Origin: an uncultured cyanobacterium
GTDB lineage: Bacteria > Cyanobacteriota > Cyanobacteriia > PCC-6307 > Cyanobiaceae
Reading direction: 5' to 3'
NCBI GenBank assembly: GCA_903823115.1
Contig: CAIJRN010000028.1
Coordinates: forward strand, 32,910-96,909
DNA length: 64,000 nucleotides
The stretch's first letter is position 1, and each line of letters begins with the position of its first letter. The position numbers and the translations under genes were made by a program. The notes beneath the pieces were generated by a model. It was not told the origin of the DNA. It saw only the letters and a list, made by a program, of their open reading frames with translations, and searched no databases. This document shows positions 40,948-51,802 of this stretch, in pieces.

Positions 40948-42318
40948 TCACAGCACCAGGCTTTCCGGGTTGGTTTCGATCAGCTCCGCCAGATCCTTGA
41001 GGAAGGCGGCGGCGTGGGTGCCGTAGATCACCCGGTGATCGGCGGTGAGATTCACCTGCATCTGCCGTTTCACCGTGATGGCGCCGTCCTTGGTGGCGAC
41101 CACGCAAGGCCGGGAGGCGGCCACCGCCAGAATGGCGCCGGTGCCGGGCGGCAGGATCGCGTCAAAGCGATCGACACCGAACATGCCCAGGTTGGAGAGG
41201 GTGAAGGTGCCGGTGCTGTACTCATCCGGCTTGAGCTGCTTGCTGCGGGCGCGGCTGACCAGATCGGCCCAGTTGCGCGAGAGGCTGTAGAGATCGGTGC
41301 GATCGGCGTCGGCGAGCACGGGGGTGATCAGACCTCCATCCTCCATCGCCACGGCCACGGCCACGTTCACCCGCTGCGGATAGGTCATGGCGGTTTCGCT
41401 GGCGGCGGCATTCACCTGGGGATGGCGGGCCAGGGTGACGCCCACCGCCTTGGCCAGCAGGGCCGTCATCGTGACGCCCTTGCCTTTCACCTGTTTGTAC
41501 AGGGCGTCGAGCTTGTCGGTGCTGATCGTGTAGCCGACGTGGAAACAGGGGACCGTCAGGCTGGCGTTCATGTTGCGCACCACTGCCTGCTGCAGGGTGT
41601 TGAAGGCCACCGTCTCGCCGGCGGCGCCGAAGCTCTGGCCGATCGGGGCGCTGGCAAACGCTTTTTGCCCCCCCCCGTTGGCTGAGGCCACTCCGTTGGC
41701 TGGGGCCACCATGGCCGCGGCGCTGCCCTCGGCGATGCGCGGGATGCTCACGGGCTGGCCCGCGGCCTTCTCGACATCTTCAGCCTGGATGCGGCCGTTG
41801 GGGCCGCTGCCGCGCAGGGCCTCCAGGGCCACCCCGAGCTGGCTGGCCAGTTTGCGGGCCCGGGGGCTGGCGACGACCCGGCCGGCCGCGGCCGCCGGGG
41901 AACTGGTGGCCGCGGCCGCGATCACGGCCGCCGGGGCGGCAGGGGCCACGGGCGCCGGGGGGGGGGGCACGGCAGCGGTCGCAACGGGGGCGGGCGCCGC
42001 AGGGGCGGCAGCGGCTGGAGGGGCCGTGGCGGCTGGAGCGGCCGGCGCCTGGGCCGCCGCCGCCGCGATCTCCGCTTCGCTTTCGACGATCAGGCCGATC
42101 GTCTCGCCCACGGGCGCCGTGCCGCCCGCCGGCATCAGCACCACCGCCAGGAAGCCCTCATTGAAGGATTCCACGTCCATGTCGGCCTTGTCGGACTCGA
42201 CCACGAGCACCGATTCACCGCGCTCCACCTTGTCGCCGGGCTTTTTCAGCCACTCCACGATCTTGCCCTCCGTCATCGTCGAGCTGAGGGCGGGCATGAA
42301 GATTTCGTGGGTGGCCAA
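40948..42318 (-). CDS. pdhC: Pyruvate dehydrogenase E2, dihydrolipoamide acetyltransferase
   Basis: Core of the pyruvate dehydrogenase complex. The 456 residues show one lipoyl domain with the modified Lys in ESDKADMDVESF near residue 43, an Ala/Pro linker, the E3-binding region ASPRARKLASQLGVALEAL near residue 150 and the acetyltransferase domain ending in LTADHRVIYGTHAAAFL. The active-site sequence HRVIYG instead of HRVVDG is the plastid and cyanobacterial variant. The lipB gene for lipoate synthesis lies four genes upstream in the same run. Confidence 0.94.
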   Translation of the reverse strand: MATHEIFMPALSSTMTEGKIVEWLKKPGDKVERGESVLVVESDKADMDVESFNEGFLAVVLMPAGGTAPVGETIGLIVESEAEIAAAAAQAPAAPAATAPPAAAAPAAPAPVATAAVPPPPAPVAPAAPAAVIAAAATSSPAAAAGRVVASPRARKLASQLGVALEALRGSGPNGRIQAEDVEKAAGQPVSIPRIAEGSAAAMVAPANGVASANGGGQKAFASAPIGQSFGAAGETVAFNTLQQAVVRNMNASLTVPCFHVGYTISTDKLDALYKQVKGKGVTMTALLAKAVGVTLARHPQVNAAASETAMTYPQRVNVAVAVAMEDGGLITPVLADADRTDLYSLSRNWADLVSRARSKQLKPDEYSTGTFTLSNLGMFGVDRFDAILPPGTGAILAVAASRPCVVATKDGAITVKRQMQVNLTADHRVIYGTHAAAFLKDLAELIETNPESLVL

Positions 42319-42409
42319 CGTCGCGATCCCGCTTGATTGGCGGTGATTTTACGTGGCACAAGGTCGGCTCCCAGGTTCGGGTTGAGCCGCCCGCCGCCGC
42401 TGGCGGCGC

Positions 42410-43135
42410 TCAGTGCCTGGACAGCAGGCGGCCCCAGCCGGCCAGGCGATCGGTGATGCCGTGCTGGCGCAGGGCCGCCCAGGCGGTGGCGGTGTTCACC
42501 GCGATCACCGGTTTGCCGAGCTCGGCCTCCAGTTGCTCCACCAGGGGTGAACAGATCAGGTTGGTGCCCACCTGGACCAGCGCCTCGATGCCGGGCCCAT
42601 CCACCGCCTGGAAGGCCGCCCGGATTTCGCTGGCGCTGATACGGGCGGTGTACACCTTGCCCTTCTGGGCGCTGGCCAGCCCCACCAGGCGATCGATGCG
42701 GAAGCCCTGGGACGTGAACCAGGCCCGCACCCGATCATCAGCCGCCTCTGGGAAGGGGGTGACGACACCGAGACGCTCGGCGCCGAGGCAGCGCAGCGCC
42801 TCATGCACGGCCTCAAAGGCCATGGTGACCGGTACGCCGGTGCGTTCCGCCAGCAACTGCCGCAGACGGGCCGTCACGGCGGCCGGCTGATCCAGGTACT
42901 CCGGCGAATAGCCCAGCAGCACCCGATCCGGCTCGCACACCCGGCACAGCTCAAGGCTGGGAGCCATCAGCTCCGCCAGGGTCTCGACCTCGGCCGGCAG
43001 CGCCGGGAAGGGAAAGCGGAAGGTCTGAAAGGTCACCCCCGGCGGCCGCAGGCTGGCCAGATCCGGTTCCACCATCGAGTTGGTGGCGGGCAGCAACACC
43101 GCGAAAACAGCCCGGGATCCCAGGGCATCCGTCAT
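42410..43135 (-). CDS. Asp/Glu racemase / maleate isomerase / decarboxylase-like protein
   Basis: A 241-residue protein of the Asp/Glu racemase superfamily, with LLPATNSMVEPDLASLRPPG, LGAERLGVVTPFPEAADDRV and a single conserved Cys in VGTNLICSPLVEQLEAEL near residue 195. The first catalytic Cys of two-Cys racemases and maleate isomerases is replaced here (LGYSPEYLDQ, near residue 75), as in arylmalonate decarboxylase, which has one Cys. The reaction is therefore uncertain. The start at 43135 fits the domain, and the gene lies 91 bases from pdhC and 91 from the YlqD-like gene. Confidence 0.78.
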   Translation of the reverse strand: MTDALGSRAVFAVLLPATNSMVEPDLASLRPPGVTFQTFRFPFPALPAEVETLAELMAPSLELCRVCEPDRVLLGYSPEYLDQPAAVTARLRQLLAERTGVPVTMAFEAVHEALRCLGAERLGVVTPFPEAADDRVRAWFTSQGFRIDRLVGLASAQKGKVYTARISASEIRAAFQAVDGPGIEALVQVGTNLICSPLVEQLEAELGKPVIAVNTATAWAALRQHGITDRLAGWGRLLSRH

Positions 43136-43226
43136 GGGAAACCGGCATGCAGGGTCTGAAACTAGGGCTGAGCCAGCCTCAGGGGCGGCCGCAAGCCGCC
43201 GCCCCGTTGGCAGGATCTGCGACCGA

Positions 43227-43673
43227 TCAGTCGGCCCCTTCGATCGCCTCGATCACGCCGTCGCGCACCACCACGGCGGCCTGCAGCTTCTGCACCAGGT
43301 TGTCGCCCAGGCGCACGTCGGTGAAGCTCTCGATCTGCCCCTGCTCGACGATCGCTTCCATCTCCAGTTCGCGCACCTGGCGCTGCTGTTCGAGCACCTG
43401 GCGCTTCTGCTCTTCCAGTTCGGAGCGCTTGGCGCCCACCTGTTGTTGCACCGAGCCGACCTGCTCCTGCACGCGGGGGTCGAGGGGGTTGACGCTCTGG
43501 CGGCGGATCTGATCGATCACCTGCTGCCCTTCCTGCTCCAGCTGGGCCAGCTGGGCATCGAAGTTGCTGAGGGCATTGCTGAGTTCGCGCTCGGCCTCCT
43601 CTTTCCAGCGGGGGGTCACCACGGCCCTCACCGTGATCGTGCGCTTGATCGAGAGGGTGGTGCCGTCGGCCAT
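43227..43673 (-). CDS. YlqD-family protein
   Basis: A 148-residue protein with an N-terminal beta strand stretch (LSIKRTITVRAVVTPRWKEE), a long coiled coil (residues 25-110, QEGQQVIDQIRRQSVNPLDP and EEQKRQVLEQQRQVRELEME) and a C-terminal GDNLVQKLQAAVVVRDGVIE. This is the pattern of the YlqD family in Firmicutes and cyanobacteria, function unknown. It lies between the acyl-synthetase and racemase-like genes in the same direction. Confidence 0.75.
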   Translation of the reverse strand: MADGTTLSIKRTITVRAVVTPRWKEEAERELSNALSNFDAQLAQLEQEGQQVIDQIRRQSVNPLDPRVQEQVGSVQQQVGAKRSELEEQKRQVLEQQRQVRELEMEAIVEQGQIESFTDVRLGDNLVQKLQAAVVVRDGVIEAIEGAD

Positions 43674-43745
43674 GGGGGGGGGAAATCAGGCCACAGGCTG
43701 TCAGGCGACGGCACGGCGGTCAACCGGGGTGTCCATTCAGGGACC

Positions 43746-45700
<1,955 letters not shown>

Positions 45701-45704
<4 letters not shown>

Positions 45705-46453
45705 GGCGGCGTGAGCTGGCAAGGGAGCGCGGGCCAAGCATCACCGCCGCTGGGGCCTGGATCAAGCTTCTGGGGCCAGTCCGGCAGATTTTCGTCGGCC
45801 GTTGCCGGCCGCAGCTCCAGCCCGAACCGGCGACGGAAGGCCGCCAGCAGCGGCGCCTGCAGCCGTTCGGGCGTGACGCCGGGCAGCCAGTCACTCAGGC
45901 GTCCCACGGCCCGGCCGCTCAGGCCACAGGGCACGATCGCCCCGAAGCCCTCCAGGCTGCAGTTCACGTTCAGGGCCAGGCCGTGCTGGCTGATCCAGCG
46001 GCGGGCGCCGACGCCGATCGCCGCCAGCTTGCGGCCCTCCAGCCACACCCCCGTCAGGCCGCTCTGGCGCTCCGCCGCCAGGCCGAGGCCCGCCAGCAGA
46101 TCAATCACCACCCCCTCCAGCTGGCGCAGGTAGAGGTGCAGGTCGGCCCCATGGCGCTGCAGGTTCAGCACCGGATAGAGCACCAGCTGGCCCGGGGCGT
46201 GGTGGGTCACCTCGCCGCCCCGGTCGATCCGGAACAGGGGCAGGGGCGGCGTGGCGGGATCAAAGCCGAGATGGGCGCTGCTGGCGCCGCGGCCGAGGGT
46301 GTAGCAGGGCGGATGCTGCAACAGCAGCAGGGCTTCAGGGCCATCGGGATCGCTCAGCAGGCGCGACTGCAGCTGGTGCTGCCATTGCCAGGCCAGCTCA
46401 AAGGGCACCGGCGCTGCCGCTTCAAAAAGAATTGCGCTGGTCCTGGGGGGCAT
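45701..46453 (-). CDS. lipB: Octanoyl-[ACP]:protein octanoyltransferase LipB
   Basis: Moves octanoyl from ACP to lipoyl domains, the first step of lipoate synthesis. The 250-residue protein shows [34 protein letters not shown], the catalytic Lys in [12 protein letters not shown] near residue 141 and the catalytic Cys in [20 protein letters not shown], all intact. First gene of the minus-strand run leading to pdhC, whose product needs lipoate. Diverges from lrtA over about 100 bases. Confidence 0.93.
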
Positions 46454-46552
46454 CGCTGTGTGTTCCTAGCCTGCAGTGACCCGGGAGAGAGGTCAGTCTG
46501 AAACAGCAGCCTGACTCCTCTCCCGGCGGTCGACATCTGCCCTGAGATCCTG

Positions 46553-47140
46553 ATGAAACTGCTCATCCATGGCCGCAATCTCGATGTCACCCCGGCCATC
46601 CGGGACTACACCGAAAGCAAGATCAGCCGCGCCATCAACCACTTCGGAGACATGGTCAAGGAGGCGGACGTGCACCTGTCCGTGGCCCGCAATCCCCGGG
46701 TTCCCCAGCAGGTCGCCGAAGTCACGATGTTTGCCAACGGCACCGTGATCCGGGCCCAGGAGCGCAGTGAAAATCTCTACGCCAGCATCGATATGGTGGC
46801 CAACAAATTGAGCCGCCAGCTGCATCGTTACAAGGATCGCCTGCACGAGCGCACCCACGGCCCGGTGCACCGCTCCGCCCGCGACGAAGAGAACGGTGCC
46901 GTCAATCTGCCCCCTCCCGGCACGTCGATCACCGAGGGCATGGAGCCGGTGGTGCCCCATCGCGGCGTGCGGCGCAAGTATTTCGCCATGCCGGCGATGG
47001 ATCTGGAGGAGGCGTTGCACCAGCTCGAGCTGGTCGATCACGACTTCTATGTCTTCCGCGACGCCGGCACGGAGCAGATCCAGGTGGTCTATCGCCGCAA
47101 CCACGGCGGTTTCGGCGTCATTCAGCCGAAGGACGCCTAG
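46553..47140 (+). CDS. lrtA: Long-form ribosome hibernation factor HPF (LrtA)
   Basis: A 195-residue protein. The N-terminal HPF domain (KLLIHGRNLDVTPAIRDYTE, ARNPRVPQQVAEVTMFANG) binds the 30S subunit, and the C-terminal domain (EEALHQLELVDHDFYVFRDA, VVYRRNHGGFGVIQP) drives 100S dimer formation. The cyanobacterial gene is known as light-repressed transcript A, induced in the dark. Regulation here is inferred by family only. It is followed three bases later by deoC. Confidence 0.92.
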   Translation: MKLLIHGRNLDVTPAIRDYTESKISRAINHFGDMVKEADVHLSVARNPRVPQQVAEVTMFANGTVIRAQERSENLYASIDMVANKLSRQLHRYKDRLHERTHGPVHRSARDEENGAVNLPPPGTSITEGMEPVVPHRGVRRKYFAMPAMDLEEALHQLELVDHDFYVFRDAGTEQIQVVYRRNHGGFGVIQPKDA

Positions 47141-47143
47141 CCG

Positions 47144-47965
47144 ATGGCCAGGGGTCGCGAACTGCCGGATCTGGCACCGCTGATTGATCACGCCCTGCTC
47201 GATCCCCACCGGGGCCGGCAGGCCGTGATCACCTGCTGCGATGAGGCCCGCCACTTCGGCTTTGCCGGGGTGTGCGTGGCCTCGCGCTGGGTGGGCATCG
47301 CCCGGGAACGCCTGCCCAGCGGCGATCGGGTGCGGCTGATTTCGGTGGTGGGCTTCCCCTTCGGCGCCGTGCCGAGTGCGATCAAGCGGGCCGAGGCGGA
47401 GGCCGCCGCCGCCGCCGGCGCCGACGAGCTCGATGTGGTGCCCGATTTCGGCGCCCTTGCCGATGGCGACAGCGGTGCGGTGCTCGATGACCTGGCCGCG
47501 ATCACCGAGCTGGGCTTGCCGGTGAAGGTGATCGTCGAGATCGGCAGGCTGCAGCCCCAGGCCCTGGAGTTGCTGGTGGAGGTGAGCATCGATGCGGGCG
47601 TGCGCTGGCTCAAAAGCGGCAGCGGCTTCGGCCCACCGGTCACCCCCGCCCAGGTGGAGCGGCTGCGCCAGCTGGCCCGGGGGCGGGCGGCGGTCAAGGC
47701 CTCCGGCGGCATCGCCGACCTGGAGCAGGCTTTGGCTCTGGTGGAGGTCGGCGCCACCCGGCTGGGCACCAGTCGTGGTGTGGCGCTGATGCAGGCGCTG
47801 CGGCGGCCCGCAGGCGGCCGGGACCGCAGCCGTGGCGCCGAGCGTGACGGGGCGGAGGCCTCTGGTGACGCTCCTGGTGAAGGCCGTCCCGCTGAAGCCG
47901 GTCCCGCTGAAGGCCCCGATGACCTCCGTGGTCATGGTGACGATCGCCGTGCAGGACTTGGCTGA
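47144..47965 (+). CDS. deoC: Deoxyribose-phosphate aldolase DeoC
   Basis: Splits deoxyribose 5-phosphate to glyceraldehyde 3-phosphate and acetaldehyde. The class I aldolase features are present: LIDHALLDPHRG, LISVVGFPFGAVPSAIKRAE, the Schiff-base Lys in RWLKSGSGFG near residue 156 and the proton-relay Lys in AAVKASGGIADLEQAL near residue 185. About 45 low-complexity residues follow the barrel, with a 15-bp repeat, and are not part of the fold. The gene lies directly behind lrtA. Confidence 0.9.
   Translation: MARGRELPDLAPLIDHALLDPHRGRQAVITCCDEARHFGFAGVCVASRWVGIARERLPSGDRVRLISVVGFPFGAVPSAIKRAEAEAAAAAGADELDVVPDFGALADGDSGAVLDDLAAITELGLPVKVIVEIGRLQPQALELLVEVSIDAGVRWLKSGSGFGPPVTPAQVERLRQLARGRAAVKASGGIADLEQALALVEVGATRLGTSRGVALMQALRRPAGGRDRSRGAERDGAEASGDAPGEGRPAEAGPAEGPDDLRGHGDDRRAGLG
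47882..47911. repeat. 15-bp tandem repeat in the deoC tail
   Basis: Units GGCCGTCCCGCTGAA and GCCGGTCCCGCTGAA, with a weaker start of a third, code for GRPAEAGPAEG in the non-conserved tail. The second unit shares its first ten bases with unit 2 of the repeat at 717-761. Confidence 0.8.
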
Positions 47966-48062
47966 TCGCGCTGCAGGCCCAGACCGGGGTGGGCAGCGTC
48001 GCCGCTCACGGCACCAGGGCGCTGGGCCGGCCGGCCGGCGGACGGATCCCTGAGCGCTGCCC

Positions 48063-48866
48063 ATGGCGGAAATTCTCCTCGAGGGCCTCGCCCTCACCTG
48101 CCGCCCCCTGGGCGAGAACGATCGCCTGCTGACCTTGCTGAGCGAGAGCGAGGGGCTGACCCGCCTGGCGGTGCCGGGTGCCCGCCGGCCCAGGAGCAGC
48201 CTGGCGGCCGCCGTGCCCCTGGCCCATCTGCGGCTGCAGGTGGGCGGCAGCCGCGGCCTGCGGCGGGTGCGCCAGCTGCAGGTGCTGCGCAATTACGGCG
48301 GCCTGGGTCAGCGGCTCGAGACCCTGGCGGCAGCGCAGGCCCTCGGTGAGCTGTGTCTGCAGCTGGTGCCCGAGCAGGCGGCTGCCCCCGGGGTCCTGGC
48401 CGATGTCCTGATGCAGCTGGGTCGCTTGGAGGAGGTGGTGCGGGAGCGCAGCGAGCGGCTGGAGGCTCTGGCGATCGCCATACAGGGCAGCGTGCATCTG
48501 CTGGCTCTGGGGGGCTATGCCCTGCCGCTGCAGCAGTGCGCCCGCACGGGTGAGGCCCTGGAGCCCCCGGTCGGTGACTGGGAGTGGCGCTCCAGCCTGC
48601 TGCCGGGGGAGGGGCTGACGATCGGCGCGCTGCCGGGGGCCCGGGTGGTGCTCAATGCCTCGGAGCTGGCCCTGCTGCAGCGCCTGCCCAGGCCGGCTCT
48701 GCCGCGCCGCCGGGACGCGGGCCTGATGGGACCGGAGTCGGTGTGGCTGCACCTGCTCGATCTGGTGGAGGCCTGGTGCGGCGAACACCTCGGCCGGCGC
48801 CCTCGGGCCTTCAGACTGCTTCGCAGTGCTTTCGAACCCATGGCCCCAACCTCCCGCAACCTTTGA
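48063..48866 (+). CDS. recO: DNA repair protein RecO
   Basis: A 267-residue RecO that helps load RecA on gapped DNA in the RecFOR pathway. The N-terminal OB-fold shows EILLEGLALTCRPLGENDRL and LTLLSESEGLTRLAVPGARR, followed by the helical C-terminal part with FELLDLVEAWCGEHLGR-like ending (LHLLDLVEAWCGEHLGRRPR). The zinc Cys motifs of some RecO proteins are not complete here. It lies 97 bases after deoC. Confidence 0.87.
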   Translation: MAEILLEGLALTCRPLGENDRLLTLLSESEGLTRLAVPGARRPRSSLAAAVPLAHLRLQVGGSRGLRRVRQLQVLRNYGGLGQRLETLAAAQALGELCLQLVPEQAAAPGVLADVLMQLGRLEEVVRERSERLEALAIAIQGSVHLLALGGYALPLQQCARTGEALEPPVGDWEWRSSLLPGEGLTIGALPGARVVLNASELALLQRLPRPALPRRRDAGLMGPESVWLHLLDLVEAWCGEHLGRRPRAFRLLRSAFEPMAPTSRNL

Positions 48867-49002
48867 GCCATTTCCCGTCAGCCGGGCCACCACCCCTGAC
48901 CTGACCTCCGGTCATCCGGCGCCAGGGACCCGAAACCACTGAAGAGACCGCTGCGATGAGCCCAGGCCAGACGAGCAAGCCCCAGATCCGGGGGATGGCG
49001 GG

Positions 49003-50553
49003 ATGAGCGATCCCGACAACTCCCCGTCTCCAGAGGGCTGCGAGCCCCCGGCCTCGGCTGGACGCAGCGAGGCCCAGGTTTCCCATGGGGAAATGGAGCC
49101 CCAGCCTTCTGGCGCCGCCTTGGCACAGCCTTCGCTTGAGCAAGGCCGTCGCACGGCATCCCCGGGTGAGGCGACGGTTGGCATGGCCGGGGTGGGCGCG
49201 CCCCCGAACTCCCGCCCTGGGACCCAGGGTGGCGAAACGGGGTTGGCGGGCGTGCTGGCCCTGCCGGGCTTCCGCCAGCTCTGGATCGGCCAGATCTTCG
49301 CCCAACTGGCCGACAAGTTCTACATCGTGCTGATGGTGTTCCTGATCGCCCAGTACTGGGTGACCGAGAACCCTCAGGCCGATCCGGCCCTGGCCGAAGC
49401 GGCGGCGGCGATCCGCATGGGGGTGGAGAACCGGGCCCAGATCATCACCTTGCTGGCCACCGGCATCTATGTCGCCAACACGATCCCGGCGATGCTGCTG
49501 GGCACCGTCGCCGGTGTCTGGGCCGATCGCTGGCCCAAGCGGGCGGTGATGGTCAGCTCCAATGCCCTGCGGGCCGGCCTGCTGCTGCTGGCGCCGCTGG
49601 CCCTGTTGCCCGGACCCCAGTGGCTGGGCCTGAGCTGGGGCTACTGGGCGCTGGTGGCGATGACGGTGCTCGAATCGGTGCTCACCCAGTTCTTCGCGCC
49701 GGCGGAGCAGGCCGCGATTCCGCTGCTGGTGCCCTCCCACCAGCTGCTGGCCGCCAACTCGCTCTATCAGGCCACCAGCATGGGCGCCACGATCGTCGGC
49801 TTCGCCCTCGGCGATCCGATCCTGCGGCTGATGCACGGCCTGCTGCAGCGCCTGGGTATCAGCGGCGGCGAGTTTGTGTTGCTGCCCCTCTGCTATGGCA
49901 TCGCCGCCGTGGCGATCGCCGCCATCGCCATCGAGGAGCCGGTCAAGCCCTCCCGGGACGTCACCGTCTGGCAGGAGATCGGCGAGGGGATCCAGGTGCT
50001 GCGCGAACGCCCCAGCGTGCGCAGCGCCATGTTGCAGCTGGTGTTGCTCTACAGCCTGCTGGCGGCGCTCTATGTGCTGGCCATCAGCCTGGCGGCCACG
50101 ATCGAGGGCCTGGGGCCCACGGGTTTTGGCACCTTGCTGGCGATGAGCGGCCTGGGGCTGGCGATCGGGGCGGTGGCGATGGCCCAGCTCGGGGATCGCT
50201 TCAGTCGCCGCCTGCTGGGCTCCAGCGGCCTGGGCATGATCGCCTGCTGTCTGGTGCTGCTGGGGCAGACCCGCGGCAATCTCGCTGTCACCCTGCTGCT
50301 CTGCGGCCTGCTCGGTCTCGGGGCGGCCCTGCTGGCGATCCCGGCCCAGACGACGATCCAGGAGGACACCCCCGAAGACCAACGGGGCCGGGTGTTCGGC
50401 CTGCAGAACAACCTGATCAACATCGCCCTGAGCCTGCCGCTGGTGCTGGCCGGGGCGGTGGTCAGCCGTTATGGCCTGCTGCCGGTGCTCTGGGCCCTGG
50501 CGGCGGTGGCCCTGGTGGCGGCTCTGAGCGAGCAGCCCTGGCGCCGCTGCTAA
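49003..50553 (+). CDS. MFS transporter (DUF/LplT-like)
   Basis: A 516-residue membrane protein of the major facilitator superfamily. After a disordered N-terminal extension of about 78 residues come GLAGVLALPGFRQLWIGQIF, twelve hydrophobic helices, and VWADRWPKRAVMVSSNALRA (the motif-A-like loop near residue 175). The second half shows FGTLLAMSGLGLAIGAVAMA and PAQTTIQEDTPEDQRGRVFG, a conserved C-terminal signature of MFS exporters. Substrate unknown. The start at 49003 has a G-rich Shine-Dalgarno-like stretch. Confidence 0.85.
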   Translation: MSDPDNSPSPEGCEPPASAGRSEAQVSHGEMEPQPSGAALAQPSLEQGRRTASPGEATVGMAGVGAPPNSRPGTQGGETGLAGVLALPGFRQLWIGQIFAQLADKFYIVLMVFLIAQYWVTENPQADPALAEAAAAIRMGVENRAQIITLLATGIYVANTIPAMLLGTVAGVWADRWPKRAVMVSSNALRAGLLLLAPLALLPGPQWLGLSWGYWALVAMTVLESVLTQFFAPAEQAAIPLLVPSHQLLAANSLYQATSMGATIVGFALGDPILRLMHGLLQRLGISGGEFVLLPLCYGIAAVAIAAIAIEEPVKPSRDVTVWQEIGEGIQVLRERPSVRSAMLQLVLLYSLLAALYVLAISLAATIEGLGPTGFGTLLAMSGLGLAIGAVAMAQLGDRFSRRLLGSSGLGMIACCLVLLGQTRGNLAVTLLLCGLLGLGAALLAIPAQTTIQEDTPEDQRGRVFGLQNNLINIALSLPLVLAGAVVSRYGLLPVLWALAAVALVAALSEQPWRRC

Positions 50554-50581
50554 TTTCCGGTATCGAAACGAACCGCAACCG

Positions 50582-51799
50582 GTGGCACACATTGCCTGGC
50601 TGGGCAAGAAATCCCCGTTCTGTGGCAACGTCACCTACGGCCTCAGCATCACCGAGGCCCTGCGGCGTCGCGGTCACGGGGTCAGCTTCATCCACTTCGA
50701 CACCCCGCCGGCGGGCCTGGGACGTCACGAGCCTGTGGCCACCGAGGTCCGCAGCCTCAAGAGCGGCGCCAATCTCACTCCGGGCAACCCTGAAGTCGCC
50801 CTGTCCTACCTGGTGAAGTCCCAGGTGTACACGATCCCCTCCCCTGGCGCCCAGCGGGAGCTCCGGGAGTCGCTGGAGCGGCTCAAGCCCGATCTGGTGC
50901 ACGCCAGCCTCACCCTCTCGCCCCTGGATTTCCGTCTGCCGGATCTCTGCCAGCAGCTGGGTCTGCCCCTGGTGGCCACCTTCCATCCCGCCTTTGACGC
51001 GGCCTTGCGCAACCTGGCCGGCGGCACCCAGCAGCTCACCTATCAGCTCTATGCGCCGGCCCTGGCCCGCTTTGATCGGGTGATCGTGTTCTCGGAGCTG
51101 CAGGCCGATCTGCTGGAACGGCTGGGGGTGCGGCGTGAGCGCCTGGCGGTGATCCCCAATGGGGTCGATCCGCTGCAATGGGCCCCGGCTGGTGAGGAGG
51201 ATCCCAGGGACGGGGTGGCCGCCGAACTGGCCAAGCTGCGGCAGCGCTTCGCTGGCCGCCGGCTGTTTCTCTACATGGGACGCATCGCCACCGAGAAGAA
51301 CGTGGAGGCTCTGCTCAAGGCCTGGCGGCTGGTGCAGCCCCAGGGTTGCCTGCTGGTGATCGTCGGCGATGGGCCGCTGCGCCCCTCCCTGCAGGATGGC
51401 CGCGAGGACGACGTGATCTGGTGGGGGTATGAGCCGGAGCGGGCGGTCCGCCTGGCCCTGCTGCAGCTTGCCGAGGTGTTCCTGCTGCCGTCGCTGGTGG
51501 AGGGCCTCAGCCTGGCGCTGCTGGAGGCGATGGCCAGTGGCACCGCCTGCGTGGCCACCGATGCCGGTGCCGATGGTGAGGTGCTGGAGGGGGGAGCGGG
51601 CATCGTCATCAGCACCCAGGGCGTCACCACCCAGCTGCGCACCCTGTTGCCGGTGCTGCGGGAGCAGCCTGTGCTCACCGCCGAACTGGGCCGCCGTGCC
51701 CGTGAGCGGGTGCTGGAGCGCTACACCCTGGAACGCAACATCGAAGCGCTCGAAGCCCTCTATGGCGCCCTGCTGCCCAGCGGTCGGGTGGCCGCCTGA
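50582..51799 (+). CDS. GT4 glycosyltransferase
   Basis: A 405-residue GT-B glycosyltransferase. The GTG start gives AHIAWLGKKSPFCGNVTYGL, then a Rossmann half up to residue 195, the family 4 signature RLAVIPNGVDPLQWAP, RLFLYMGRIATEKNVEALLK, VFLLPSLVEGLSLALLEAMA (the E-x(7)-E acceptor/donor site) and the C-terminal GRRARERVLERYTLERN. Cyanobacterial relatives act in glycolipid or surface-polysaccharide synthesis; a galactolipid-synthesis role is possible but unproven. Its stop is 3 bases from the convergent GT4 gene. Confidence 0.85.
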   Translation: MAHIAWLGKKSPFCGNVTYGLSITEALRRRGHGVSFIHFDTPPAGLGRHEPVATEVRSLKSGANLTPGNPEVALSYLVKSQVYTIPSPGAQRELRESLERLKPDLVHASLTLSPLDFRLPDLCQQLGLPLVATFHPAFDAALRNLAGGTQQLTYQLYAPALARFDRVIVFSELQADLLERLGVRRERLAVIPNGVDPLQWAPAGEEDPRDGVAAELAKLRQRFAGRRLFLYMGRIATEKNVEALLKAWRLVQPQGCLLVIVGDGPLRPSLQDGREDDVIWWGYEPERAVRLALLQLAEVFLLPSLVEGLSLALLEAMASGTACVATDAGADGEVLEGGAGIVISTQGVTTQLRTLLPVLREQPVLTAELGRRARERVLERYTLERNIEALEALYGALLPSGRVAA

Positions 51800-51802
51800 A
51801 CT

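Noticed and set aside
47840..47965. Conserved C-terminal domain of DeoC
   Set aside because: The segment is low-complexity with a 15-bp repeat and lies after the end of the aldolase fold, so no domain is claimed.
48811..50634. Minus-strand open frame of about 600 codons opposite the MFS gene
   Set aside because: Antisense shadow with no family pattern.
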